The notes: generated by a model not told the origin, from the letters alone. DNA of 64,000 bases from Yponomeuta sedellus (GCA_934045075.1 OW203744.1:868001-932000); one strand, 5' to 3'. Positions 1 to 10,601 are shown, counted from the first letter of the stretch. Program-made: numbers and translations.

Positions 1-764
1 AAAAAATAGAGGTCGAGCAAAATAGTTCGATTGCCTCTATTAGTTCAATTATTAACTTACTTCTATTAGTCTCAGTAGAAATCCGATATCAATGAAACGA
101 TCCATTAAAAATGGGATTGCCAGTGTAGAGTGAACTGTCAATCTTGATTAAGACAATCTTTTGACCGACAACGACGAAGCCTAGAGCCGGATAATGTTAT
201 TGACATGTGTTTCTTATGAGTATATTATGTTAAGGATACTTAACAGTGATTTTAGGAACTAGGAGCATTGGCGTCATCGTTAGAGCAAGGTTATGGCTGA
301 ACCGAAAAAAGCTTTACAACTTACGCTCAGTACTAAGACCTCACAAAATGAACCGCCACGTATTTCTGGCAGAACAAAAGCGTCTCCAAACTCTCCATGG
401 TGCCCCAAGATACAATGTAATTTAGTTTGGTGATCAAAGTTTATATATACTATTAAGTTTTGTTCTGCCCAACAAACATTTTTGTTTTATTGATTTAACT
501 TCGTCAGACGCCAAATTGTCCGGAACAAATCAAAGCTTTAAGCGATTAAGTAATCAATGGGCTGAATAGGTAGATTTAATATACAACTGAAGGAAAAATT
601 ACAAAATAAAGGTGAAATTAGCTTTCCCAAAAGCTGCTGTACAGTTCGAAGATATTCAAAATCTACATAGTGACGATTATTTATTTTTATTTATTGAAAG
701 AAACAAATAAATGTACAATATAGTTCCAAGTCAGAAAAATCTTGCATATGATATATATTACAGA
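1..764. other. unassigned AT-rich sequence
   Basis: No reading frame of note and no recognisable repeat terminus was found. It is the left flank of the mariner that begins at 767. Confidence 0.4.
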
Positions 765-811
765 TACGAGGGGCATGCCAAAAGAAACTAGATACTCAAA
801 AATTATAAAAT

Positions 812-1768
812 TTATTCTTTATTACAAGTATCGATCTTTTCAAAGTATTCACCCTGAGCACGTATACAATTTTCCATACGTCTGAACCAATTGGAAAATA
901 CCTGTGACCACTCTTCTTTAGATACCCCAGAAATCTCGAAATTATAGGCAACCAGCGCATCTTCTTTGCTTTCAAACCTCTTCCCCTTTAGTTTTTCTTT
1001 GATTTTTGGAAACAAGTAAAAATCACAAGGCGCTAGGTCAGGGGAATATGGCGGGTGAGGGAGAGTTGACACATTTTTCGAGTTGAAAAAGTCAAGTGTT
1101 CAGGCAGACGTGTGCGGCGCCGCATTGTCGTGGTGCCAGAGAAGGTGCCGGATTCCTGACTTCGGTCGCTTGTCACACCAAGCTGATATTACTGTTGGAG
1201 CACAAACTGTCACATACCATTCGGAGTTCACCGTTCTTTCTTTCTCTAGCACAACAGTAGCAATATGACCCATTTTGCAGAAAAACGAGGCGACCATTTG
1301 TTTCTGTGTGCTTCGTGCACGGCGACATTTCGTTGGAGTTGGCTCGTCTTCAAATCACCATACAGTCGACTGTCGCTTTGATTCGGGATCATAGTTATAT
1401 AGCCATGTTTCGTCACCAGTCAGTATATCATATACGTTTTTTTTCTCGCCTCCGTTGAATTTATCTATCATGAATAGGCACCAATCCACCCGACGGTCTT
1501 TCTGCTCATCGGTAAGTTTGTGCGGCACCCATCTCGAACAACGTTTACGGAGAGAAAGGTGGTCGTGAATTATGGTTTGCATTGCTGCTGATCCAATTCC
1601 CAGTTCTCGCTCTAGCTCTACATATGTAATTCGTCGGTTTTCGCGAATAAGTTTTTCCACTGCACGAACGTTTTCTTGCGTGACCGCGGTTGGCGGCCGT
1701 CCTGTCTTCGCTTCATCTTCGAGACATCCCCGTCCTCTTTTAAATTCAGCAAACCAATTGGTCAGGGT
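812..1768 (-). pseudogene. mariner transposase pseudogene (N-terminus lost, two in-frame stops)
   Basis: Read on the minus strand this is one continuous mariner frame interrupted by two TGA stops, at about 1355-1357 and 1100-1102. Visible landmarks are the linker RWVPHKL, TGDETW with the first catalytic Asp, HHDNAAPH with the second, and YSPDLAPCDFYLF with the third, 34 residues after the second, so this is a DD34D enzyme. The C-terminal FRRMENCI..GEYFEKI block is also typical of mariner transposases. The first roughly 50 residues are absent where the Merlin-type element abuts near 1766. It cannot make an active transposase. The active form would have bound the terminal repeats and cut and pasted the element at TA sites. 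Confidence 0.88.
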
Positions 1769-1823
1769 GTAGCAAAGGGTGTGCAAGGGAAAAACACTTA
1801 GAAAAATTTCGCAAAAAAAATTG

Positions 1824-2558
1824 GCTCCCCGTAACCCATTCTTTTTATATTTTTAATCAAAGGGCGGCATCACAATGAGCAACTTTTCCCCCTAAAAAAA
1901 ATCTCTAAATTAAATATTTCAGATTTTACAGGCGATTTAAATTTTATATGGCTAAGCACTTAGAAGAAAAATGGACTTCAGAAAACAGGTCCCCGTAGCC
2001 CCTTCTTTTTATAAATAAAATAAATAAATAAAATAAATATTCATGGACATATTACACAGATCTCGTTAGCCCTATACTAAGTACAACTAAATGACTTGTG
2101 TTATAGGTGCTAACTCGACGATAGATTTAATACAATAAATACATAGATAACATCCAAGACCCGAGACAAACTAGAAAAGTTCGTTTCCTAGTTTGACCCG
2201 GCCGGGGATCGAACCCGAGACCTTCGGTTCAGCGGAGTCAGCATGCCAAACCGCTGCGCTACCGAGGCCGTCAATTCGTTATATTTTTATATTCGTCGTT
2301 ATATTTTTAATCAAAGGGGGGCATAAAAATGAGCAACTTTTCCCCCTAAAAAAATTATCTAAATTAAATATTTCAGATTTTACAGGCGATTTAAATTTTA
2401 TATGGCTAAACACAGAAGTAAAATTTACTTCAGAAAACAGGTCCCCGTAGCCCCTTCTTTTTATATTTTTAATCAAAGGAGGGCATCAAAATGAGCAACT
2501 TTTCCCCCTAAAAAAAATCTTTAAATTAAATATTTCAGATTTTACAGGCGATTTAAGT
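1824..2558 (+). repeat. subterminal repeats, left end of Merlin-type element
   Basis: Three head-to-tail units of about 165 bp start near 1824, 1989 and 2441. Each begins with a (g)tccccgtarcccc motif and runs through gagcaacttttcc and ttacaggcgattta. The second unit is interrupted by a tRNA-SINE; the third is truncated at about 2558. Such arrays are often transposase-binding sites; that role is inferred here. Confidence 0.8.
2012..2290 (-). mobile_element. tRNA-derived SINE (family B)
   Basis: On the minus strand the head reads cggtagcgcagcggtttggc (A-box-like), followed by ggttcgatccc (B box) and a body ending in an AT-rich aaataaataaa tail. It splits the second subterminal repeat of the Merlin-type element. 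Related copies lie near 25246, 40010, 41070 and 47155. Confidence 0.8.
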
Positions 2559-2730
2559 TGCCGAACTCTTTAAATTTCATTTTACGAAGAGCAAAAAACA
2601 CGTCCGCACCTCGTGGCCGATCGCGCGGTGTGGCCGCGCGTCAGGATGCAGTAATCGTAAACTTTTTGTAAGAGTAAATGAAAGTTGATGTAAGGAAGTA
2701 GCATTGCAGCATTTTTTCCATATAATTTCT

Positions 2731-3290
2731 TCGGATTTATATACGACTGCTCTAAAGTTGAGTTATTATTTCAGAGTTCTGTTTTTAATTTTCTTGGGTT
2801 CGGTTTAGTATTTTTAAGGGTTCTGTTTATTTGTATTTTGTTACTTATCGTCTTTTTGGGGTGTAGGTTTTTAAGGGATTGTAGTTAAGTGAGGTTTTCA
2901 CTTTCGTTTAGTATTTTTCAGGGTTCTGTTTTTTTGGGTTTCGTTCATTGTAGTCTTTACGGGGTCAAAGTTTTTCGGATTTATATACGACTGCTCTAAA
3001 GTTGAGTTATTATTTCAGAGTTCTGTTTTTAATTTTCTTGGGTTCGGTTTAGTATTTTTAAGGGTTCTGTTTATTTGGGTTTTGTTACTTATCGTCTTTT
3101 TGGGGTGTAGGTTTTTAAGGGATTGTAGTTAAGTGAGGTTTTCACTTTCGTTTAGTATTTTTCAGGGTTCTGTTTTTTTGGGTTTCGTTCATTGTAGTCT
3201 TTACGGGGTCAAAGTTTTTAAGGGATTGTGATTTAGTGGGGTTTTCACATTTAGTATCTTTCAGAGTTTTTCTCATTTTCCGTATTTTGT
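2731..3290 (+). repeat. 244-bp tandem duplication upstream of Merlin transposase
   Basis: 2731-2974 and 2975-3218 are near-identical direct copies beginning tcggatttatatacgactgc. A decayed partial third copy follows to about 3290. The array ends just before the transposase ATG at 3317, so it forms the 5' leader or promoter region of that gene. Confidence 0.85.
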
Positions 3291-3316
3291 AGTGGTTTTG
3301 TTAACTTTAATACAAT

Positions 3317-4378
3317 ATGGACCCACTCCAATTTCTTCGGGCCGAGAACTACCGCCTGTGGGAATTTCCATTGTACGTTAGTACTGAGGACGAAGCTATA
3401 AATGCCGCGAAAAATTGGCTTTTAATACCATCACGACCACGTCGTTGCCCTAGCTGCAGGGGCAACATGAGTGAGGAGCGTAAAGATTCATATAAGCTTG
3501 GATACCGTTGGCGCTGCTGGCGGTGCAGTCGAGATCGGTCAGGGCTGCAGTCCACAAAATCACCCCTTAGCAATACTATGTTTGAGCGTAGCCAGGTGAG
3601 CATCATAAATTATCTGCGAACGATAATTCATTTTTTGAGGCGCGACAAGGTGACGCAGGTGGCCAAAGACTGTAAAGTCACTAAAAAGACAGTAATTCAG
3701 GTTTTCCATTTCTTTAGAGAGGTGTGCGAGATAGCTGAGGCACACGACAGGGAGAAGTTAGGCGGTCACGACGACATCGTGGAAGTGGACGAAACCCACT
3801 TGTATACAAGGAAATATCACAGAGGCCGTCTCCTTAGGAGACAAACCTGGTCTTTCGGCTGCATGAGCCGGAAGACAAAAAAAGTACACGTCGAGCTGAT
3901 CCCGGACAAAACGCGTACTACTCTGGATCCAATAGTGGAGGAAAATGTTGCGCCCGCCACCTACATTATGTCCGATATGCACCGGGCCTACACCGGCATA
4001 AATATTCGCCTAGGGATGCGTGGCCATTCGACTGTCAACCACAGCCAAGAATTTGTGGCTGGTACTGTCGACATACAGGCTCACGCATCTCTAGGAATCC
4101 CACTGCAGGATGGCAGGGTAAGGGTAAAAGTGCACACCAATAATATTGAGAGACTTTGGTTAAAGCTCAAGCTTCATTGCCGCACCTGTCATAGTGACAG
4201 GCGCCTCAAGTGGTACATGGGTGAATTTATGTACCGGGAAAATATTTTAAAGCACCTGCCTAGCGACGCCGCCATGTTCCGGCGATTCTTAAGGGACTGT
4301 CATAGGGTATACCCTGGGCTAGGCCGACGGGGTATTAAAGCCAATAACTGTCGTTGTCGAAGTTGCAACCGTCGGTAA
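3317..4378 (+). CDS. Merlin (IS1016/IS1595-type) transposase, ISXO2-like DDE domain
   Basis: This intact 353-codon frame would encode a cut-and-paste transposase acting on the ends of the surrounding element in the nucleus. Residues 44-70 form a zinc ribbon (CPSC and CWRC pairs: C44, C47, C67, C70). Residues about 85-140 are a probable helix-turn-helix. The catalytic core shows VEVDET with D158, MSDMHRAY with D220 and TNNIERLW with E278, the pattern of IS1595/Merlin ISXO2-like enzymes. A short Cys/Arg-rich tail (CRCRSC) ends the protein. The ATG at 3317 is the first in frame and fits the family length. All key residues are present and there is no stop, so the enzyme may be functional or recently so. 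Its stop is followed within 10 bp by a nested mini-mariner that may replace the original 3' UTR. Confidence 0.9.
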   Translation: MDPLQFLRAENYRLWEFPLYVSTEDEAINAAKNWLLIPSRPRRCPSCRGNMSEERKDSYKLGYRWRCWRCSRDRSGLQSTKSPLSNTMFERSQVSIINYLRTIIHFLRRDKVTQVAKDCKVTKKTVIQVFHFFREVCEIAEAHDREKLGGHDDIVEVDETHLYTRKYHRGRLLRRQTWSFGCMSRKTKKVHVELIPDKTRTTLDPIVEENVAPATYIMSDMHRAYTGINIRLGMRGHSTVNHSQEFVAGTVDIQAHASLGIPLQDGRVRVKVHTNNIERLWLKLKLHCRTCHSDRRLKWYMGEFMYRENILKHLPSDAAMFRRFLRDCHRVYPGLGRRGIKANNCRCRSCNRR

Positions 4379-4387
4379 AAAATTATA

Positions 4388-4657
4388 CCCGGCCACTCAG
4401 AAAGTATTGCGAAAAAAAGTTATTATGTATAAGACACTGTCCACTTGTAAGTAATTGTTTTGAAAACGTCGATAGCGTTTGAGAAGGCCGTGGAAGAGGT
4501 GTCTGCGGAGGACTGGAAATAATGTTTTGAAAATTGGTTCAGACGCATGAAACTTTGTATAGAGGCATGTGGAGAGTTCTTTGAAAAGATTTAATAAAAA
4601 TATTTTTTTCATAGAAGTTAGTTTTTTAGTTTCTCAAAACTTTCTGAGTGTCCCACG
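4388..4657 (+). mobile_element. internally deleted mariner (about 270 bp)
   Basis: TA dinucleotides (4386-4387, 4658-4659) bracket inverted ends sharing CACTCAGAAAGT. Between them the plus strand still encodes a mariner C-terminus (ENWFRRMKLCIEACGEFFEKI-like, about 4490-4592) with an in-frame stop. It is a different mariner subfamily from the one at 767 and was inserted 10 bp after the Merlin transposase stop. Confidence 0.8.
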
Positions 4658-4659
4658 TA

Positions 4660-4912
4660 ATGATGGATGAGTCATCATCATCAATCATCATATCACTGGG
4701 ACTACAAAGCCAAACCGGGCAGTCCGCAGCGTATTACGTCAATCTCGACATGGACAGACAACTGCGCTAACCTAAATTGTAAGAGCCATACGCGCTGACA
4801 GCCGACTGAGATGCTGTATGGTTTCTGCCAGTCTTCATCTTAGACAAACTACCGCTGGTATATCTTCTGGGAAAACCGGTGCACCCAAAAGAGTAAATGC
4901 AGCTTTGTGCAC
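4660..4912. other. Merlin-type element interior, unassigned
   Basis: Non-repetitive sequence between the mini-mariner and the right subterminal repeats. The phrases 'cgggcagtccgcagcgtatt' and 'caatctcgacatggacagac' suggest decayed coding sequence, but no frame is long enough to name. Confidence 0.3.
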
Positions 4913-5376
4913 ATATAAAATTTAAATCGCCTGTAAAATCTGAAATATTTAATTTAGAGATTTTTTTTAGGGGGAAAAGTTGCTCATTTTGATGCCTTCC
5001 TTTGATTAAAAATATAAAAAAAAGGGGCTACGGGGACCTGTTTTCTGAAGTCCATTTTTCTTCAAAGTGCTTAGCCATATAAAATTTAAATCGCCTGTAA
5101 AATCTGAAATATTTAATTTAGAGATTTTTTTTAGGGGGAAAAGTTGCTCATTTTGATGCCTTCCTTTGATTAAAAATATAAAAAAAAGGGGCTACGGGGA
5201 CCTGTTTTCTGAAGTCCATTTTTCTTCAGTGCTTAGCCATATAAAATTTAAATCGCCTGTAAAATCTGAAATATTTAATTTAGAGATTTTTTTTAGGAGG
5301 AAAAGTTGCTCATTTTGATGCCCCCCTTTGATTAAAAATATAAAAAGAAGGGGTTACGGGGACCCTATTTTTTTTT
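4913..5376 (-). repeat. subterminal repeats, right end of Merlin-type element
   Basis: Three units in inverted orientation to those at 1824-2558, with repeated phrases aaatcgcctgtaaaatctga and aaaagttgctcattttgatg. They make the two element ends long imperfect inverted repeats. Confidence 0.85.
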
Positions 5377-5476
5377 TGCAAAATTTTTCTGTGTTTTTTC
5401 CCTTGCACACCCTTTGCTACACCATGACCATTAAATGAGAAAAGAGTATCTAACTTCTATTGGCATGCCCCTTGTA

Positions 5477-6186
5477 TATGCATATGCAATTGTTAAACCA
5501 GCGACGTTTTCTGTAGATTAATACAAAAACATGAAAAATCAAAACTCTTTCTTATGCTGCTAATGACAGTCAAGGAGGAAGTTAGTTGACTACCTCCAAC
5601 AGTACATCGACCCCTACACATTTGCAATATGTTCTGTTATGTTACCTTGAATTAGACTTTAGATCTTGAATATCGTAGAACGCATTCTGAACTGCAAAAA
5701 TGAGACGGAAAGTAGAAGAGAAAGCGAAATGTTAATGGAAAATTAATCATTCTTAGCCTATCGCTAGATAATGGCCGTTTTCCATTTCTCATGATCCCTT
5801 ACCATCCTCATCCGGGAATTTACTATTTCATCAAATATCTTCTTCTCTACTGGTGGCAATGTAAACGTTTATTTGAAATATCACTTGAAACCAAAACGAA
5901 GTCACTAGAAACAGTTAAACACAGACATAAGTTTGGCACTCTTGGCGTTTGGCGTTCTGGCACTTGATTCGATCCACAATGCGCGGCATTGTGGATCGAA
6001 TCTCGAGACCACAATGCCGCGCTCGTTTATTAAATAAAGCTTAATAAGCAGAAGAAAACATGGAGTGTCCGGTTTATCGATTCCCTTACCATGAAGCACA
6101 GCGTCGAATTCAACTGTTCAGCTTTATTCGTGTTTGACCGATCAGAACTCTCAGAACAATATTTTAAGACACTAAGGTAATAAAAA
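5477..6186. other. unassigned sequence with a short perfect hairpin
   Basis: The only structured part is a hairpin near 5967-6003 with 16-bp arms (gattcgatccacaatg) and a cgcgg loop, followed by a second short cacaatgccgcg echo. No gene is seen. Confidence 0.4.
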
Positions 6187-6352
6187 ACAGGACGACGACG
6201 GTCAGTGGGCAGACCAGCAGCCCGTTATTCCGACGACATAGTTAAGTCAGTGGAAGGTCCATGGATGCGGATGGCACGGACCATGAGAGATGGCATCTGG
6301 GGGAAAAAGCCCATACCCAGCAGTGGGCAGCGGACGGCTGATGATGATGAAG
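6187..6352 (+). pseudogene. non-LTR retrotransposon 3' end (RT C-terminal tail)
   Basis: The plus strand reads like the usual end of insect non-LTR ORF2 proteins: a GRPAARYSDDIVK-like block, WMRMARTM, and a terminal phrase whose DNA is cccagcagtgggcag, followed by a gatgatgatga tail. Only the last 50 or so codons survive, a 5'-truncated dead copy. Confidence 0.7.
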
Positions 6353-6984
6353 GTAATAAGGCATTGTAAATTATGAATATATTCCTATGAAAGGGTTATT
6401 CGAATAACCCTTTTAAATATGCTATTAAACAGTCTATAACGGTGGCCAAGTCGGTGAACTTTGTTCACAATTTAAATTCTATATTGTCAATTTAAATTCT
6501 AAATTTACTGTTTTTGTTTTTCTTTACTTTAAAGATAAGATAACAGTTAGATATCCACAAGTATCTTTGAGTCTGTAGTTGGCTGTACATGAGGACAACG
6601 ACAACAGCAGTAACTCACGATATTTTTGCGTTTATTTATTCTGAAATACGATATCACTGTGTGTGTCAACAATCATCCTCCTTTCTCAATCCAGATCTAT
6701 TTGCATACTTTTGCGTTTCATCTTATTTCAATATATTTATTTATATTTCTTGTTTTGGGTCTCTTTCACAGTATTCCTATGTTACTTATGAGATCTTTAC
6801 CCCTTTCATCTTTTTATTTTAATTCAGTGAATATCTGCTACGTATCTGGTCGCTAACGTAAGTTTCTCGTCGCTAAGCTCATCTCCAAGTTAAATTTTCT
6901 CATGTCTTTCTATGTATTCAATCAGCTATTGCGCCATATCTAATCCATCTGGTAGAGAGGTGTAACTATGTTACGTCAAGCAAG
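6353..6984. other. unassigned AT-rich sequence
   Basis: No repeat terminus or credible exon was recognised. Two short overlapping frames at 6589-6856 have low-complexity composition and no family resemblance. Confidence 0.35.
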
Positions 6985-7470
6985 AGTATGAGTGAACACG
7001 GTATCAACCCTCTCTGTCCCCGCTGCCTGCTGGGGTACGGGTGGAATGGGGTACTGCGAAGCAGGAAGGTTAGGCCATACTCCACCACGGGGGGTCAAGT
7101 TCGGGTTGGTGGAGGGTTGTAAGACAGTGGCGGGTCTTACTGTCAGAAGTTATCAAGCCGCCCATAGGGCCTTTGACGGCTTAACGACTGCCGCTACATG
7201 ACAGTCGGCACCAACGGCATAACGTACCTTGCGAAGCATGCCACTAGCGGTAGACACGGGAGGGTCACCGATCCAGCACCTGACCGCACCTGTTGTTGCT
7301 TAATCCAAGTGATTGATTCCAAGCACTCGGTTCGACCATGCCACGAACGCTTCAGTTGTGAACACGGGCTGTAGTTTTCCAGTCTCGTTGAGTCCCTGGG
7401 AGCTTCAAACCTCAACACTTGAAATCGGCAATCCGCAAAGTCATGCTCTCCGATAGGCCTGCCCTGCAGT
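6985..7470 (-). repeat. lepidopteran interspersed repeat, family Y
   Basis: Shares tatgtcc/gcctgctgggg, ggccatactccaccacgg, acagtggcgggtctta, gccttgcgaagca and tgttgttgcttaa blocks with copies near 8635, 9595, 29145, 30185, 33590, 34800 and 50545. Read on the other strand the family ends cccagcagtggggacataca plus a short triplet tail, so it is probably the 3' part of a non-LTR element or a SINE. No coding capacity. Confidence 0.65.
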
Positions 7471-8634
7471 ATGACGCATTCTGCTTTTGCCTAAATTTAG
7501 TTTATTGACAGTGTTATCGTATCGACAGAGGAGACCGCAAGAGCGCAGTAGCGGGGCCCTGCCCACGCGATCCGACGTATCATGACATCATCTGGCACAA
7601 GGGCCGGGCTAACGTACACCTGCTCGTAGGTACATTGCTGCGAATCGTAGCCGTTCTTTGGTTGTTGCTAAGGTTTTTTTTGTAACTACCAGTGGTGTAT
7701 GGCGATTGTCAGCAACGATTTGTCTTGCCCCAAGCATGATAGCGCAACAAACTGTTTTATCGTCCTCTGTACTACTGCCGTCTGGCTTAATTTTAATAAG
7801 TAAAGATGGCGCTACACTAACGCACAATAAAAACGTTGGTTGCTGGGTCGTGTCGTGATGCAACTCCTAGATTATTTTGTTAGTTTAGGCTAACCCTATA
7901 TCAGTATTACCCAGGTCCTAAGCCATACTCGTCCATACTTTGATTACAGATTTCAAACGGTTTTGCCTTTTGTCTGGGTGTTTTTTTTGTTTGTGATGCC
8001 CTTATCTTGTTGCCATATCACAGTGATTATGTTCGGTTAAAGTGAGGGACTTTTTTTATTGATAGTCATCATGATCGTTGTTAACAGTGCTTCTTTTTAC
8101 AGATAGGTTCCATGTCCAGAATTAACTTGAACTCGAAATAGGTTCAACTTGGAGGCTCTTCAAAAGTCGGAAGAGCAATATTTTGCCTGGCATGACAGTA
8201 AAAATTCAAAAATATCTGGCCAAATCCCGGCGCCCGGTCATTTCGTTACCTAAGCATTGAACTATGCATTAGGTAATAATGAATTTATTACAGACTCGGA
8301 CTTCGTGGGAGAAAAATATTCGATTCATTAATATTAATCGACTGCCTCTGCGTACAGTTTACTATGATGACGCTAGTGGTGACCGGGCGTAGTGTACTTT
8401 TACTACCAAAGGCTGGCCGTCCAGAAGTCTGTCCCGGTGCCGCCTTAGACATTCCTATACAATGACTGAGCTTTTTACTAAACAAGAGTAGGATGCCGTA
8501 GTTTATTGACGAGTCTGATAAATCTTTTAAATTACATCTTATCCTGTGACGAGATAACCAGTTAAAGATGTCACAAGTATGCAGAAACACCTAACTGAAG
8601 CGATTACTTTATTTTACTTCAGCGTCCCATGACT
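7471..8634. other. unassigned sequence, possible short open frames
   Basis: Opposed short frames at 7609-7863 (minus) and 7658-7858 (plus), and one at 8288-8590 (minus), resemble no family I recognise and lack obvious splice context. The region may hold decayed repeat DNA. Confidence 0.3.
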
Positions 8635-8912
8635 ACCGCTAGTGGCATTTTTCCGAGCGCTTCCGTGCTTCGCAAGGCACGTTAAGCCGTTGGTGCCGGC
8701 TGTCATATAATGGCAGTCGTTAAGCCATTTCAGAGGCCTTATGGGCGGCTTGATAACTTCTGACAGTAGGTAAGGCTCGCCACTGTCTTACAATCCTCCA
8801 CCAAGGCGGACTTGGCCCTCGTGGTGGAGTATGGCCTAACCTTCCTGCGATGCAGGAAGAGACCCGTGCCCCAGCAGTGGGGACATACAAGGGTTGATAA
8901 CGACGACGACTT
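8635..8912 (+). repeat. family Y repeat, plus orientation with tail
   Basis: Contains gtgcttcgcaaggcacg, ggagtatggcctaacctt, ccccagcagtggggacatac and ends in an acgacgacgac triplet tail. A short inverted fragment of the same family follows at 8930-9020, so the two face each other. Confidence 0.7.
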
Positions 8913-9053
8913 CAGCCATGATGATATCAACCCTTTGTAGGTATGTCCCCACTGCTGGGGACATACCTGGGGCACGGGAAGTATAGCAGGAAGGTTAGGT
9001 CATACTCCATTACAGGGGCCAAGTGCGTGAACTTTAGCCACATCTTATTTTAT

Positions 9054-9245
9054 CATCACACTAATATTATAAAGCCGAAACTTTGTGTGTATGTTTGTTA
9101 CTTCTTCACGTCTAAACGGATGGAGCGATTTTAATAAAATTTGGTATGGAGTTAGCTGAAACCCTGGATTAACACATACGGCTACGTTTTGGCTACGTTT
9201 TACTGCGGAAAAATCGTAGCCAAAAGGAAACAAAAAAGTATTACA
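9054..9245 (+). mobile_element. Helitron-like (Lep1-type) non-autonomous repeat
   Basis: Begins cacactaatattataaagcc and contains gtttgttacttcttcacgtc and ttaataaaatttggtatgg. Copies at 16675 (plus) and 60263 (minus) share the body. The 16675 copy ends in CTAG|T as Helitrons do. This copy is 3'-truncated and repeats gctacgtttt. Confidence 0.55.
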
Positions 9246-9594
9246 TGTCAATATCATAAGAATGTCATTCTGCGATGTCAATCAATTATACTTGGTCTAT
9301 ATAAGCGTAAAAAATACACGATATTTTATAAATTTTATAATAAGACAAAAAATAATAATACATAGAGTAGTATACATAATTATTCTGCTAAATAAACTAT
9401 AAAACTCAAAAAGCTACGATATTCTAAACCTGTCATAATGATATTGTGTTACGTTATTTCAACAACCACCAAACACGTGTAATATTATCGATTCACGATT
9501 AATCCAAACTGAGCTGAGCCTGTGCCAATAAATACATTATCTGGCGTGCGAAAATCCATGCTGATTGCTGCCAGGAGCAATATTGATATACAAT

Positions 9595-9760
9595 CACGGT
9601 GGCAATCGTTAAACCATGTCAGAGGCCTCAAGGGCGGCTTGATAAATTTTGACAGTAATGCCCGCGACTGTCTTACAATCCTATACCAACACGGGGGCCA
9701 ACCCCGTGGTGGAGTATGGCCTAACCTTTCTGTGATGCAGGAAGAGACCCGTGCTGATGT
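9595..9760 (+). repeat. family Y repeat fragment
   Basis: Shares the gtcagaggcctc, gcggcttgataa, cgactgtcttacaatcct and gatgcaggaagagacccgtg blocks with the other family Y copies. Truncated at the cccagcagtgggg end. Confidence 0.6.
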
Positions 9761-10404
9761 CGATCCTAGTCGGCCCTGTGCACGCGTGCGCCCACCGTTT
9801 TGCTATGTCCCACTGTGAATTGTACAATAACGTTACTAATTGGCAGACACACAAATATAGGTACAGTGCTACACAAGAAATAAGTCTCGCGGATGTACCT
9901 CCACAGATGACCAATTTTGGGTGTGCGGCAAGTTAATCGACCAATCAGATAATTTCATTTTATGGCAGGCCGCGCGCCTTTGTTGCTATTGGTTGATTCA
10001 ACGTCATCGATGCAGGTGACTATTAGTTTGGCAATATTAGCGTGAGCGCTACTGCGGCAATCAATTCTGCATCTTAACCGTATCGGTTAAAGATCATGTT
10101 GAATGTACTTATAGCTTCGGGTACTTTCGTTACACTTCTTCATAGTCTGCGCGAACGTAGATTCCCAAAGGGACTTTTATAATGTGTAGTACTGTACTAA
10201 GTGTTTCGCAGCAGGAGGTAAAACAATTATCTACGATACGCTTCATTGAGTAAAGTTGTTGTCACGATGGGATATTTTTGTCTTATTGTGTAGTCTATAA
10301 TCGTCTTATTGTAGGGCACATGCCTTCACTCAGATAGAGAGAGAGAAAGAGAAAGAGAGAGACATAATTTATGGCCAACGCGATTGGCATTTTCAAGCGC
10401 TGAC
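9761..10404. other. unassigned sequence with (AG)n microsatellite
   Basis: Nothing recognisable except an (ag)n-rich run at about 10334-10362. Confidence 0.4.
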
Positions 10405-10407
10405 TTA

Positions 10408-10598
10408 GGCTAGGCGCGCACGGGTTACTTTTGTCACCGTGACTGTTTCGTCACTCCGTTGATATGTATGGAGATGCGCGAAATGTCGCCCAGTTGTCAC
10501 GTCGTAACATACGCGCATCTCCATACATATCTACGGTAGGTATTGATAAGAGTGACGAAATAGTCACGGTGACAAAAGTAACCCGTACGCGCCTAGCC
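10408..10598. mobile_element. PIF/Harbinger-like MITE (191 bp)
   Basis: Long inverted arms start GGCTAGGCGCGCACGGGTTA at the left; the right arm, read inward, begins GGCTAGGCGCGTACGGGTTA. Both arms contain gtcaccgtgac and atgtatggagatgcgcg. It is flanked by TTA at 10405-10407 and 10599-10601, the 3-bp target duplication typical of PIF/Harbinger. No transposase is present. Confidence 0.8.
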
Positions 10599-10601
10599 TT
10601 A

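Larger units (their letters stand above)
1766..5423 (+). mobile_element. Merlin-type DNA transposon nested in the mariner
   Basis: The termini are inverted repeats starting GGTGTAGCAAAGGGTGTGCA at 1766 and its complement ending at 5423. Inside each end lie about three copies of a roughly 165-bp subterminal repeat, inverted between the two ends. The only long frame (3317-4378) is an IS1016/IS1595-type transposase, which defines the Merlin superfamily. Merlin elements normally make 8-9-bp target duplications, but none is visible: the flanks ttggtcag and atgaccat do not match directly. Length is inflated by a SINE (about 2012-2290) and a 270-bp mini-mariner (4388-4657). Confidence 0.8.
767..5474 (-). 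mobile_element. mariner element split by a nested transposon
   Basis: The ends are imperfect inverted repeats (left starting CGAGGGGCATGCCA, right, read inward, CAAGGGGCATGCCA), each flanked by TA at 765-766 and 5475-5476, as expected for Tc1/mariner. Mariner sequence occupies about 767-1765 and 5424-5474. The middle is a later Merlin-type insertion. Only about 50 bp of the mariner 5' end remains on the right, so the 5' UTR and first helix-turn-helix are missing. The host element was therefore deleted before, during or after the nested insertion. Confidence 0.85.

Noticed and set aside
1758..5431. An 8-bp target duplication for the Merlin-type element
   Set aside because: The immediate flanks ttggtcag and atgaccat are not direct repeats; their similarity is inverted and could extend the terminal repeat instead.
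7609..7863. Opposed open frames as a gene
   Set aside because: No recognisable family on either strand and no supporting signals.
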